Below, piece by piece: positions 49,394-57,057 of a stretch of 64,000 nucleotides of DNA (position 1 is the first letter of the stretch; each line of letters begins with the position of its first letter). A program made the position numbers and the translations under genes. This DNA is from DASXYG01 sp036502625 (lineage in GTDB: Bacteria; Actinomycetota; Actinomycetes; Streptosporangiales; Streptosporangiaceae): positions 85,742 to 149,741 of the forward strand of contig DASXYG010000016.1 of assembly GCA_036502625.1 (NCBI GenBank), read 5' to 3'. Under the pieces are notes generated by a model. The model was not told where the DNA came from. It worked only from the letters and a program-made list of their open reading frames with translations, and did no database searches.

Positions 49394-51429
49394 CGGGCGC
49401 CCTCCAGGTCCGGGAAGTGGCAGGCGGCGAGATGGCCGTCCACCAGTTCCACCAGCGGCGGCTCCTCGGTGGCGCACACCGCCTGGCGGGCCGGGCAGCG
49501 GGCCGCGTACCGGCAGCCGCCCGGCCCCGGCGGTTCCGGCGGCGGATCGGCGTCGTCGTCCGCCCCGGTCAGCCCGCCCATGCCGGGGTTGGCGCTCAGC
49601 AGGCGGCGGCTGTACGGGTGGGCGGGCCGGGCGAACAGCCGCTCGGCCGGCGCCACCTCGACCAGCCGGCCCAGGTACATCACGCCGACCCGGTCCGCGA
49701 CGGCCAGCACCAGGCTCAGGTTGTGCGAGATCAGCAGGTACGCCAGGCCCAGCTCGCGGCGCAGGTCGAGCAGCAGGTTCATCACCTGGCCCTGCAGCGA
49801 CACGTCGAGCGCCGACGTGGGCTCGTCCGCGACCACCAGCTTCGGCCGTACGGCGATGGCGCGGGCGATCGCGACGCGCTGCCGCTGCCCGCCGGACAGC
49901 TCGTGCGGCCGCCGCCCGGCCGCCGACGGCGCCAGCCCTACCTCGGCCAGCAGCTCACCGGCGCGCGCGGCGGCCTCCGCCCGGCCGAGCCCGAGCAGCG
50001 CGCGCAGCGGCTCGGCCACCGACTGCCCCGCGGTCAGCCGCGGGTCCAGCGACCCCTGCGGATCCTGGAAGATCATCTGGACGCGTTTGCGGAACTCCCG
50101 GCTGTCCCGCCGCCCCCTCAGCCGCGACGCCTCGAGCCCGGCGACCTCGATGGTCCCCTCCGAGACGTCGTCCAGCGACGTGATCAGCCGCCCGAGCGTG
50201 CTCTTGCCCGACCCGGTCTCGCCGACCAGCCCGAAGATCTCCTCCGCCTTGATCTCCAGCGAGACATCGTTGACGGCCACGACCGTCGAGCCGCCGCTCT
50301 TCCGTACCGGCCCGCTTCGCGCCGAGCTCGCGTAGTACTTGCTGACCGCGCCGATCGTGGCGATGTCCCCGTCCGGGCGCGGGCGCTCCGGCTCCCGTAC
50401 GGACTCCGCCTCGGCCAGCGCGTCCCACTCGCCGCTTCCCGGGCCGGCGTGCCAGCAGGCCACCGCGTGGCCGTCCGGGCGCACGGTGAGCGGCGGCTCC
50501 TGCTCCGCGCATTTCGCCGTGGCCAGCGGGCAGCGCGGCGCGAACCGGCATCCGGGCAGGTCGTCGCCGGGGTCGGGGACGCTGCCCGGGATCGTCGTCA
50601 GCGGCCGCCCGTCGCGCCGCTCCGCGCGCGGCACGCACGCCAGCAGCCCCCGCGTGTACGGATGCAGCGGCGCGGACGCCACGACCCCGGCCGGCGCCAG
50701 CTCCACCAGCCGCCCGCCGTACATCACGCCGATCCGGTCGGAGATCTGCGTCGCGATGCCCATGTCGTGGGTGATCAGCAGCAGCGCCATCCCGCGGCTC
50801 CTGCGCAGGCCGGCGAGCAGCCGCAGGATCTCCGCCTGGATCGTGACGTCGAGCGCCGTGGTGGGCTCGTCCGCGATGAGCAGGTCCGGGTCGCACATCA
50901 GCGCCATCGCGATCATGACCCGCTGCTGCATCCCGCCGGAGAGCTGGTGCGGATACCGCTCCAGGCAGCCCTCCGGGTCCGGGATCTCCACGGCCCGCAG
51001 CAGCTCCAGCGCCTTCTCCCGCGCCCCCGCCCGGTCCGCCAGGTCCACGTCCGGGCCGCCCTGCCGCCCGTCGCGCTCGTGGTACTTCCACGGCTCGGTG
51101 AGCTGCGCGCCGATCCGCTTCGTCGGGTTCAGCGCCTCCATGCACTCCTGGAAGATCATCGCCATCCGGCCGCCGCGCAGCTTCGCCATCTCGCTCTGCG
51201 GCACGTGCGCGATGTCCCGCCCGGCGAACTCGACGGTGCCGCGGATCTCCGCCGGCGCGACGTACTCCAGCAGCCGCATGATCGACAGCGCCGTGACGGT
51301 CTTGCCGCTGCCCGACTCCCCGACCAGGCAGACCGTGTCGCCGGGCGCCATGCTCAGCGAGAACCCGCTGACGAGGTCGGTGCCGCCGGGCAGGCCGACG
51401 GAGACGTCACGCAGATCGAGCAGGGACAT
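49390..51429 (-). CDS. Fused DppD-DppF peptide-type ABC ATPase
   Basis: The 679-residue protein joins two peptide-transporter ATPases. The N-terminal half has Walker A GESGSGKT at 37-44, signature LSGGMQQRVMIAMAL, and LLIADEPTTALDVTIQAE. It then has the oligopeptide-transporter C-terminal extension with the four-Cys Fe-S-like cluster (PGCRFAPRCPLATAKC...ACWH). The second half has GETGSGKST, LSGGQRQRVAIARAI and VVADEPTSALDVSLQGQ, and its own Cys cluster (GGCRYAARCPARQAVC...ACHFP). Single-chain D-F fusions occur in actinomycetes. It is the second gene of the cassette operon and precedes the binding protein with a 4-base overlap. Confidence 0.94.
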   Translation of the reverse strand: MSLLDLRDVSVGLPGGTDLVSGFSLSMAPGDTVCLVGESGSGKTVTALSIMRLLEYVAPAEIRGTVEFAGRDIAHVPQSEMAKLRGGRMAMIFQECMEALNPTKRIGAQLTEPWKYHERDGRQGGPDVDLADRAGAREKALELLRAVEIPDPEGCLERYPHQLSGGMQQRVMIAMALMCDPDLLIADEPTTALDVTIQAEILRLLAGLRRSRGMALLLITHDMGIATQISDRIGVMYGGRLVELAPAGVVASAPLHPYTRGLLACVPRAERRDGRPLTTIPGSVPDPGDDLPGCRFAPRCPLATAKCAEQEPPLTVRPDGHAVACWHAGPGSGEWDALAEAESVREPERPRPDGDIATIGAVSKYYASSARSGPVRKSGGSTVVAVNDVSLEIKAEEIFGLVGETGSGKSTLGRLITSLDDVSEGTIEVAGLEASRLRGRRDSREFRKRVQMIFQDPQGSLDPRLTAGQSVAEPLRALLGLGRAEAAARAGELLAEVGLAPSAAGRRPHELSGGQRQRVAIARAIAVRPKLVVADEPTSALDVSLQGQVMNLLLDLRRELGLAYLLISHNLSLVLAVADRVGVMYLGRLVEVAPAERLFARPAHPYSRRLLSANPGMGGLTGADDDADPPPEPPGPGGCRYAARCPARQAVCATEEPPLVELVDGHLAACHFPDLEGAR

Positions 51430-51468
51430 GGGGCTCCTCGGGTCGTCAGGGTCCGGCGTGCCGGCGGT

Positions 51469-52437
51469 CTACTTGATCGCGAGGGCGCCCGGCGGCGATC
51501 CCACGCCGCCGCGTACGTTCAGCGGCGCGCTGGTGAGGAAGGCCGTGTACCGCCCGTCCGCGCGGCAGCTCATGGCCAGGTCGTGCAGCCACCACAGCTC
51601 GCCGATGGCCATGCCGAACTGGCCGATCAGCATCCGGTGCAGGTAGCCGAACGGCCAGGCCGCCCGGTCGTGGTCCGGCGGCCACACCTCGGCCGCGGGG
51701 TTGTCCGCCGCGATCGCGGAGACGTGCGCGTCCCACAGGTAGCGGGCCATCTCCTCGCCGTGCGCGATGCCGATCGCGCGCAGCTCGCCGTGCGCGATGA
51801 CCTTCCGTGCCGCCGCGTCCTGCCCGGCGTACCAGGCCAGGTAGCCGCTGTGCAGCAGCAGGACGTCGCCCGGCCGGTACGCCACCCCGGCCCGCTCCCG
51901 CGCGGCCTCGAGCTCGGCGACGGTGACCGCCCGGCTCTCGCCCGGCGCGGCCGTCTCCCCGGCCTCGTCGAGCACGGCGGCGACGTCGAGCAGCACGGCC
52001 CGGCCGGCGATGCCGCGCCGCGCCCAGTGGTCGATGGTGTTCCGGCGCCGCTCGCGGATGTCGGCGGGTGCGGCGCCGTTGTAGAAGACGCCGGAGTCGA
52101 AGCCGACGTGCGCCAGGGCGTCCCACTGGCTGGAAGCCTGGGGATAGAAGTCGTCGATGACGTCGTCGAATCCGGACTCGCTGACGGCCATGACGGTGTG
52201 CCGCGGCGCGCCGCGCCGGTACATCGGCGGGTCGACGAGGTCGATCGGCGCGCCGAGCGCGAACACCTCGCCCGTCCGCACCTCACGCGCGGCGGCGGCG
52301 ACCCGGTCGGGGGTCTGGAGGTTCATCAGGCCGACGGAATCGCCGGCGCCGAACAGCCCCCATGCGGAGCGTGCGCCGCCGGGTGCCGCGGGGAGGTCGT
52401 CGTACCGGGGCAGTGCGTCATCAGGACGGTTCGGCAT
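51469..52437 (-). CDS. Cyclase-family metal hydrolase (kynurenine formamidase-like)
   Basis: This 322-residue protein belongs to the putative cyclase family (PF04199 type, which includes kynurenine formamidase and isatin hydrolase). It has PPMYRRGAPRHTVMAVSESG and SSQWDALAHVGF, the long-member version of the H-x-G-T-H-x-D metal motif, followed by GIAGRAVLLDVAAVL and RPGDVLLLHSGY. It should hydrolyse an amide, lactam or formamide using a divalent metal. GGAGGAG precedes ATG 52437. As the promoter-proximal gene ahead of a peptide-type importer and an amidase, it likely acts on the same imported compound. Confidence 0.86.
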   Translation of the reverse strand: MPNRPDDALPRYDDLPAAPGGARSAWGLFGAGDSVGLMNLQTPDRVAAAAREVRTGEVFALGAPIDLVDPPMYRRGAPRHTVMAVSESGFDDVIDDFYPQASSQWDALAHVGFDSGVFYNGAAPADIRERRRNTIDHWARRGIAGRAVLLDVAAVLDEAGETAAPGESRAVTVAELEAARERAGVAYRPGDVLLLHSGYLAWYAGQDAAARKVIAHGELRAIGIAHGEEMARYLWDAHVSAIAADNPAAEVWPPDHDRAAWPFGYLHRMLIGQFGMAIGELWWLHDLAMSCRADGRYTAFLTSAPLNVRGGVGSPPGALAIK

Positions 52438-52478
52438 TGCTCTCCTCCGAGTGGGGGGCCTCGGACCGAACGGGCGGT

Positions 52479-52507
52479 ATCGTATTCGGACGTCCGATTT
52501 AAAACAA
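52479..52507 (-). promoter_or_regulatory. Cassette promoter with palindromic operator in the spacer
   Basis: On the minus strand TTGTTT (52507-52502) and TACGAT (52484-52479) are spaced by 17 bases. The perfect 12-bp palindrome TCGGACGTCCGA (52486-52497) fills most of the spacer, a classic repressor position. It is 41 bases ahead of the cyclase start. Confidence 0.6.
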
Positions 52508-52580
52508 GATCGCGCCGAGGCTGCATCATGTATGCGGGTCGCCGGCCGGCGGCCGTGGAAACCCTGGAAGAGTACGTCTC

Positions 52581-53105
52581 ATGCAGCTTGTCGTCGGGCG
52601 GATCGGCCGCCCGCATGGCGTACGGGGCGAGGCGAGCGTCGAGGTCCGTACCGACGATCCCGACGACCGGTTCGTCCCCGGAACATCCCTGGCGACCGAT
52701 CCACCGGAGCGCGGGCCGCTGGTCATCGAGCGCGCCCGGTGGCACGGCGAACGGCTGCTCGTCACGTTCGCGGGCGTCCGCGACCGCGACGCCGCCGACG
52801 CCCTGCGCGGCACCAGCCTGGTGATCGACTCCGCCGAGCTGCCCGAGCTCGCCGACCCCGACGAGTTCCACGACCACGAGCTGCGCGGCCTCGCGGTGGT
52901 CACCGCCGACGGCACCGACGTCGGCGTGGTCGACGACGTCACCCACCTCGGCCAGGACCTCCTCGTGATCCGCCGTACCGACGGCTCGGAGACACTGGTG
53001 CCGTTCGTCCGCGAGATCGTCCCCGAGGTCGACGCCGCCAAGGGCCGCCTGGTCATCGCCCCGCCGCCGGGCCTGATCGACGACGGCGAGACCGGACCGG
53101 AATGA
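52581..53105 (+). CDS. rimM: 16S rRNA processing protein RimM
   Basis: RimM helps maturation of the 30S head and binds S19. The 174-residue protein begins MQLVVGRIGRPHGVRGEASVEVRTDDP and ends in a PRC-barrel (EFHDHELRGLAVVTADGTDVGVV, LLVIRRTDGSETLVPFVREIVPEVD). GGAAGAG lies before ATG 52581. Its stop overlaps the ATG of trmD. The order rimM-trmD-rplS is conserved, while the usual upstream neighbour khpA is 8.7 kb away. Confidence 0.95.
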   Translation: MQLVVGRIGRPHGVRGEASVEVRTDDPDDRFVPGTSLATDPPERGPLVIERARWHGERLLVTFAGVRDRDAADALRGTSLVIDSAELPELADPDEFHDHELRGLAVVTADGTDVGVVDDVTHLGQDLLVIRRTDGSETLVPFVREIVPEVDAAKGRLVIAPPPGLIDDGETGPE

Positions 53106-53887
53106 CCATGCGGATCGACATCATCACGATCTTCCCCGAGTACTTCGCGCCGCTCGACGTGTCGCTGCTCGGCAAGGCCCGCGCGCAGGGCCTGATCGAC
53201 ATCGGCGTGCACGACCTCCGCGGCTGGACGCACGACCGCCACCACACCGTCGACGACACCCCGTACGGCGGCGGCCCCGGCATGGTGATGAAGCCCGAGC
53301 CGTGGGGCGCCGCGCTGGAGGATGTCCGCGGGAGCGGCACCGGGCGGCTGATCGTGCCGTCGCCGAGCGGCCGGCCGTTCACCCAGGCCATGGCCGCCGC
53401 GTACGCGCGGGAGCCGCGGCTGATCTTCGCCTGCGGCCGCTACGAGGGCATCGACGCCCGCGTCGTCGAGGACGCGCGGACGCATCTCACGGTCGACGAG
53501 GTCGGCATCGGCGACTACGTCCTCGCCGGGGGAGAGGCGGCGGTGCTCGTCATGGTGGAGGCGGTCTCGCGGCTGGTGCCCGGCGTGCTGGGCAACGCCG
53601 AGTCCGTCGCCGACGACTCCTTCGCCGAGGGCGCGATGGAGGGCCTGCTCGAAGGGCCCGTCTACACCAAGCCGCCCGAGTGGCGCGGCCGGCCCGTGCC
53701 GCCCGTCCTGTTGTCCGGCGACCACGGCGCGATCGCCCGCTGGCGGCGCGACGAGGCGCTGCGGCGTACGGCGGCCAACCGTCCCGAGCTGGCCGCCAGG
53801 CTGGCCGCGGGCGACCTCGACGCGCACGACCGCGAGGTGCTCGCGGACGCCGGGTTTCGAAACGACTCCGAACGTATGGCAGACTAA
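53102..53887 (+). CDS. trmD: tRNA (guanine37-N1)-methyltransferase TrmD
   Basis: TrmD methylates G37 of tRNAs that read CNN codons and prevents frameshifting. The 261-residue protein has MRIDIITIFPEYF at the start, DDTPYGGGPGMVMKPEP, the SAM-binding trefoil-knot motifs IFACGRYEGIDARV and VGIGDYVLAGGEAA, and SRLVPGVLGNAES. ATG 53102 overlaps the rimM stop (ATGA); ATG 53108 is an alternative. It is followed by rplS after a 116-base leader. Confidence 0.96.
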   Translation: MTMRIDIITIFPEYFAPLDVSLLGKARAQGLIDIGVHDLRGWTHDRHHTVDDTPYGGGPGMVMKPEPWGAALEDVRGSGTGRLIVPSPSGRPFTQAMAAAYAREPRLIFACGRYEGIDARVVEDARTHLTVDEVGIGDYVLAGGEAAVLVMVEAVSRLVPGVLGNAESVADDSFAEGAMEGLLEGPVYTKPPEWRGRPVPPVLLSGDHGAIARWRRDEALRRTAANRPELAARLAAGDLDAHDREVLADAGFRNDSERMAD

Positions 53888-54003
53888 GAAAGCTGCCGTC
53901 GCCGCCTACTCCCATGCGGCGAGCGCGCCTGGCGGCCCCGAATGACTTTCACCCGACCCGCCGCGGCCACGCCGTGGGGCGGCAACTGACGAGGAATGCC
54001 TTC

Positions 54004-54354
54004 ATGCACACCGCGATCCAGGAGCTCGAAAAGTCCCAGATGCGTTCGGACGTTCCCGACTTCCGTCCGGGTGACACTCTGAACGTCCACGTTCGCGTCG
54101 TGGAAGGCAACCGGTCCCGGATCCAGGTCTTCAAGGGCGTTGTGATCCGGCGTCAGGGTGCGGGCAACCGCGAGACCTTCACCGTCCGCAAGATCAGCTA
54201 CGGCGTCGGCGTCGAGCGCACCTTCCCGATCCACAGCCCGTCGATCGACAAGATCGAGGTCGCCACCCGCGGCCAGGTCCGCCGGGCCAAGCTCTACTAC
54301 CTCCGCGAGCTGCGCGGCAAGGCCGCCCGCATCAAGGAGCGCCGCGAGAACTAG
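54004..54354 (+). CDS. rplS: 50S ribosomal protein L19
   Basis: L19 sits at the 30S-50S interface. The 116-residue protein reads MHTAIQELEKSQMRSDVPDFRPGDTLNVHVRVVEGNRSRIQVFKGVVIRRQG, with the family core and a basic end KLYYLRELRGKAARIKERR. GAGGAA precedes ATG 54004. The 116-base leader after trmD contains GC-rich inverted segments (for example around 53961-53985) that might serve as a ribosomal-protein leader, but I cannot assign a known element. Confidence 0.96.
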   Translation: MHTAIQELEKSQMRSDVPDFRPGDTLNVHVRVVEGNRSRIQVFKGVVIRRQGAGNRETFTVRKISYGVGVERTFPIHSPSIDKIEVATRGQVRRAKLYYLRELRGKAARIKERREN

Positions 54355-54441
54355 CACGCCCCGCCGCCGGGTACCCCGAAATCGGGGTGCCCGGCGGTCC
54401 GCGTTCCCGCCGGTCGACCGCACCGGTCCAGGACTACGGCA

Positions 54442-54447
54442 TAGGCT
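54442..54447 (+). promoter_or_regulatory. Candidate -10 for leaderless lepB
   Basis: TAGGCT ends 8 bases before ATG 54456 and no ribosome binding site intervenes. The gap after rplS also holds a small C/G-rich inverted repeat (GGGTACCCC around 54369-54377). Confidence 0.42.
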
Positions 54448-54455
54448 CGCTACCG

Positions 54456-55469
54456 ATGAAAGACGAACACGAGGCGTCCGGCTCACCGGCCCCCGCGGGC
54501 GGTGGCGCGTCGTCCGAGGCCACCGCCGAGATGAAGCAGCCGGAGCGCGCCGCGGCCCCGCCGCCGTCCGACGACCCGCCACCGGCCGACGGCGACGCGC
54601 CGAAGCCGGCAGAGCCGGGTGACGCGGCGGGCGGCGGCGACGACGGCCCCGGCGGCGGCTCGGGTGCGGCGGAGGGGAAGCCGAAGAAGCCGCGCGGGCG
54701 GCGCGGATCGTTCTGGCGCGAGCTGCCCGTCCTCGTCGTGATCGCGCTGGTGCTCGCCCTGGTCATCAAGACCTGGCTGATCCAGGCGTTCTTCATCCCG
54801 TCCGCGTCGATGGAGAACACCCTCAAGATCAACGACCGGGTGCTGGTCAACAAGTTCGTCTACCACACGCGCGACATCCAGCGCGGCGACGTCGTCGTGT
54901 TCAACGGCGTCGACTCCTGGGACCCCGAGGGCGAGTTCGCCCAGCCCACGAACCCCGTGTCGAAGGCGCTGCACGCCGTGGGCACCGTCTTCGGCGTCTC
55001 GGCGGACGAGAAGGACTACATCAAGCGGGTCATCGGCACCCCCGGCGACCACGTGCGCTGCTGCGACGCCCAGGGCCGCATCACCGTCAACGGCCACCCG
55101 CTGGACGAGAAGTCCTACCTCTACCCGGGCAACGCGCCGTCCGACAGCCTCTTCGACGTCACCGTGCCCGCCGGCAGCCTGTGGGTCATGGGCGACCACC
55201 GGCAGGTCTCGTCCGACTCCCGCGCCCACCTCGGCGACCCGGGCGGCGGCGCGATCCCGGAGAACAAGGTCGTCGGCCGCGCGTTCGTCCGGGTCTGGCC
55301 ACCGTCGCGCATCGGCAGCCTGCCGATTCCGGCCACTTTCGGCACGGTCGGCGCCACCGCCGCCGGCTACGCCGCACCCGCGGCGCCGCTGGCCCTCGGC
55401 GTCGTCGGCGCCGTGCCGCTGACCTGGCTGCAACGCCGCGCGCGGCTGCGGCTGCGCCGGCGCGGCTGA
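54456..55469 (+). CDS. lepB: Signal peptidase I
   Basis: LepB cleaves Sec and Tat signal peptides at the outer face of the membrane. The 337-residue protein has an 85-residue cytoplasmic Pro/Gly/Ala-rich N-terminus, a TM helix (91-107), the catalytic Ser118 in FFIPSASMENTL, Lys190 in DYIKRVIGTPGD, and the box E GDHRQVSSDSRAHLGDP. A second hydrophobic segment near 300-320 and a basic tail end the chain. The long disordered N-terminus is common in actinobacteria. ATG 54456 fits a leaderless start. Confidence 0.95.
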   Translation: MKDEHEASGSPAPAGGGASSEATAEMKQPERAAAPPPSDDPPPADGDAPKPAEPGDAAGGGDDGPGGGSGAAEGKPKKPRGRRGSFWRELPVLVVIALVLALVIKTWLIQAFFIPSASMENTLKINDRVLVNKFVYHTRDIQRGDVVVFNGVDSWDPEGEFAQPTNPVSKALHAVGTVFGVSADEKDYIKRVIGTPGDHVRCCDAQGRITVNGHPLDEKSYLYPGNAPSDSLFDVTVPAGSLWVMGDHRQVSSDSRAHLGDPGGGAIPENKVVGRAFVRVWPPSRIGSLPIPATFGTVGATAAGYAAPAAPLALGVVGAVPLTWLQRRARLRLRRRG

Positions 55470-55513
55470 GCCGGATCTGCCGGAGTCCCCGGACAGCATC
55501 GGGAGATACGGCG

Positions 55514-55519
55514 TAGCCT
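55514..55519 (+). promoter_or_regulatory. Candidate -10 for rnhB
   Basis: TAGCCT ends 9 bases before ATG 55529. A short GGAG at 55523-55526 could still act as a ribosome binding site only if transcription begins immediately after the -10. Confidence 0.38.
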
Positions 55520-55528
55520 GCCGGAGAA

Positions 55529-56251
55529 ATGAACTCCACGACCGAAGGATGGCCACGTCCCCGGCCGCCCCGCCTGCGCCGTGACGGCGATATCTACGCG
55601 CGGGAGCGGGCGCTCGCGCGGCGCGGCTTCGCCCCGGTGGCCGGCGCCGACGAAGCGGGCCGCGGGGCGTGCGCGGGCCCGCTGGTGGCGGCGGCCGTGG
55701 TGCTGCCGCCCCGGGCCAGGATCGACGAGCTCGACGACTCCAAGGCGCTCACCGAGCGCGCACGCGAGCGCGTCTACGCCCGTGTCACGCGGGCCGCGCG
55801 GTCGTGGAGCGTGGTCGTGATACCCCCCGAGGACGTCGACCGCTACGGCCTGCACGTCTGCAACATCGCCGCGCTGCGCCGCGCCGTCGCCCGCCTCGAC
55901 GTCCCCCCTGCGTACGTCCTGACCGACGGTTTTCCGGTGTCGGGCCTGGGTAGGCCCTCGCTGGCGATCTGGAAGGGAGATCAGGTGGCCGCCTGCGTCG
56001 CCGCCGCCTCGGTGGTCGCCAAGGTCACCCGGGACCGGATCATGACCGATCTGCACGATCGTTATCCGCAGTACGACTTCGGTGTGCACAAGGGCTATGT
56101 CACCCGCGCGCACTCCGCCGCGCTGGCCGAGCACGGCCCCTGCCCGCAGCACCGCTTCTCGTACGTCAACGTCCGGGGCGTCGTCATGGCGGGGCGGCCC
56201 GGCGGGGAAATGACCGACAATGGTGAGACCGTCGAAACCGACGTGGCGTAA
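55529..56251 (+). CDS. rnhB: Ribonuclease HII
   Basis: RNase HII removes ribonucleotides from RNA-DNA hybrids. The 240-residue protein has the catalytic acidic residues in GADEAGRGACAGPLVAAAVV, in YVLTDGFPV, and in SVVAKVTRDRIM, plus the closing HKGYVTRAHSAALAEHGPCPQHR segment. The N-terminal 30 residues are Pro/Arg-rich. ATG 55529 follows a -10-like element. DUF2469 and yraN genes follow, which is the standard actinobacterial order. Confidence 0.95.
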   Translation: MNSTTEGWPRPRPPRLRRDGDIYARERALARRGFAPVAGADEAGRGACAGPLVAAAVVLPPRARIDELDDSKALTERARERVYARVTRAARSWSVVVIPPEDVDRYGLHVCNIAALRRAVARLDVPPAYVLTDGFPVSGLGRPSLAIWKGDQVAACVAAASVVAKVTRDRIMTDLHDRYPQYDFGVHKGYVTRAHSAALAEHGPCPQHRFSYVNVRGVVMAGRPGGEMTDNGETVETDVA

Positions 56252-56289
56252 GCACCGGATTCGGATCGACGCAAGGAGGGGAGCAGGCG

Positions 56290-56619
56290 ATGAGCGCCGA
56301 GGATCTCGAGAAGTACGAGACCGACATGGAGCTGCAGCTCTACCGCGAATACCGCGATGTCGTGAGCCTGTTCAGCTACGTGGTCGAGACCGAGCGCAGG
56401 TTCTATCTCACCAACAACGTGGATCTCCAGCCGCGCACCACCGAGAACGGTGAGATGTACTTCGAGGTCACGATGGCCGACGCATGGGTGTGGGACATGT
56501 ACCGTCCGGCCCGGTTCGTCAAGAACGTCCGCGTGGTGACGTTCAAGGACGTCAACGTCGAGGAGCTGGCCAAGAGCGACCTCGAGCTCCCGGAGGGCAA
56601 GCAGGGCTTCAGCGAGTAG
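56290..56619 (+). CDS. DUF2469 family protein
   Basis: This 109-residue acidic protein begins MSAEDLEKYETDMELQLYREYRDVVSLFSYVVETERRFYLTN and is highly conserved in actinobacteria between rnhB and yraN. It has the W-V-W-D-M-Y-R-P segment near 66-73 and VRVVTFKDVNVEEL. The function is unknown. AAGGAGGGGAG precedes ATG 56290. The high conservation and fixed location suggest an essential or nucleic-acid-related role, but that is inference. Confidence 0.93.
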   Translation: MSAEDLEKYETDMELQLYREYRDVVSLFSYVVETERRFYLTNNVDLQPRTTENGEMYFEVTMADAWVWDMYRPARFVKNVRVVTFKDVNVEELAKSDLELPEGKQGFSE

Positions 56620-56682
56620 CCGGGGTTTTCCACAGGCGGGAATTACCCCCTGCCGCGCGGGGCACCGCGTCCGCCACCGTAG

Positions 56683-57057
56683 ATGGCGGAGGTGATCGCG
56701 ATGCGCGACAAAGACATGCTCGGCCGTCTCGGCGAGAACGCCGCCGCCCACTACCTGGTGAGCGGCGGCCTCACGATCCTCGACCGGAACTGGCGCTGCC
56801 CCACCGGCGAGCTCGACATCATCGCCCGTCAAGACCGCACTCTCGTGGTATGCGAGGTCAAGACCCGGAGCACCGGGAGATACGGCCATCCCGCCGAGGC
56901 CGTCACCGAACCCAAGGCCCGGCGGTTACGCCGGCTCGCGGCCCGCTGGCTCGCCGCCCACCACGGGGGGTACGACACGGTCCGCATCGACATCCTCGGC
57001 CTGACGGTCGACCCCCGCGGCGGCTTCGCGATCCACCACGTACGGGGGGTGGGCTGA
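56683..57057 (+). CDS. YraN/UPF0102 endonuclease-like protein
   Basis: This 124-residue protein shows the UPF0102 nuclease-like fold: LGRLGENAAAHYLVSGGLTILDRNWRC, then GELDIIARQDRTLVVCEVKTRS with the acidic E-x-D and E-V-K residues typical of PD-(D/E)XK enzymes, and EAVTEPKARRLRRLAARWL. Its role is not settled, though linkage to dprA and yifB suggests DNA processing. The start is ATG 56683 or ATG 56701 (MRDKDMLG). It abuts the ATG of yifB at its stop. Confidence 0.92.
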   Translation: MAEVIAMRDKDMLGRLGENAAAHYLVSGGLTILDRNWRCPTGELDIIARQDRTLVVCEVKTRSTGRYGHPAEAVTEPKARRLRRLAARWLAAHHGGYDTVRIDILGLTVDPRGGFAIHHVRGVG

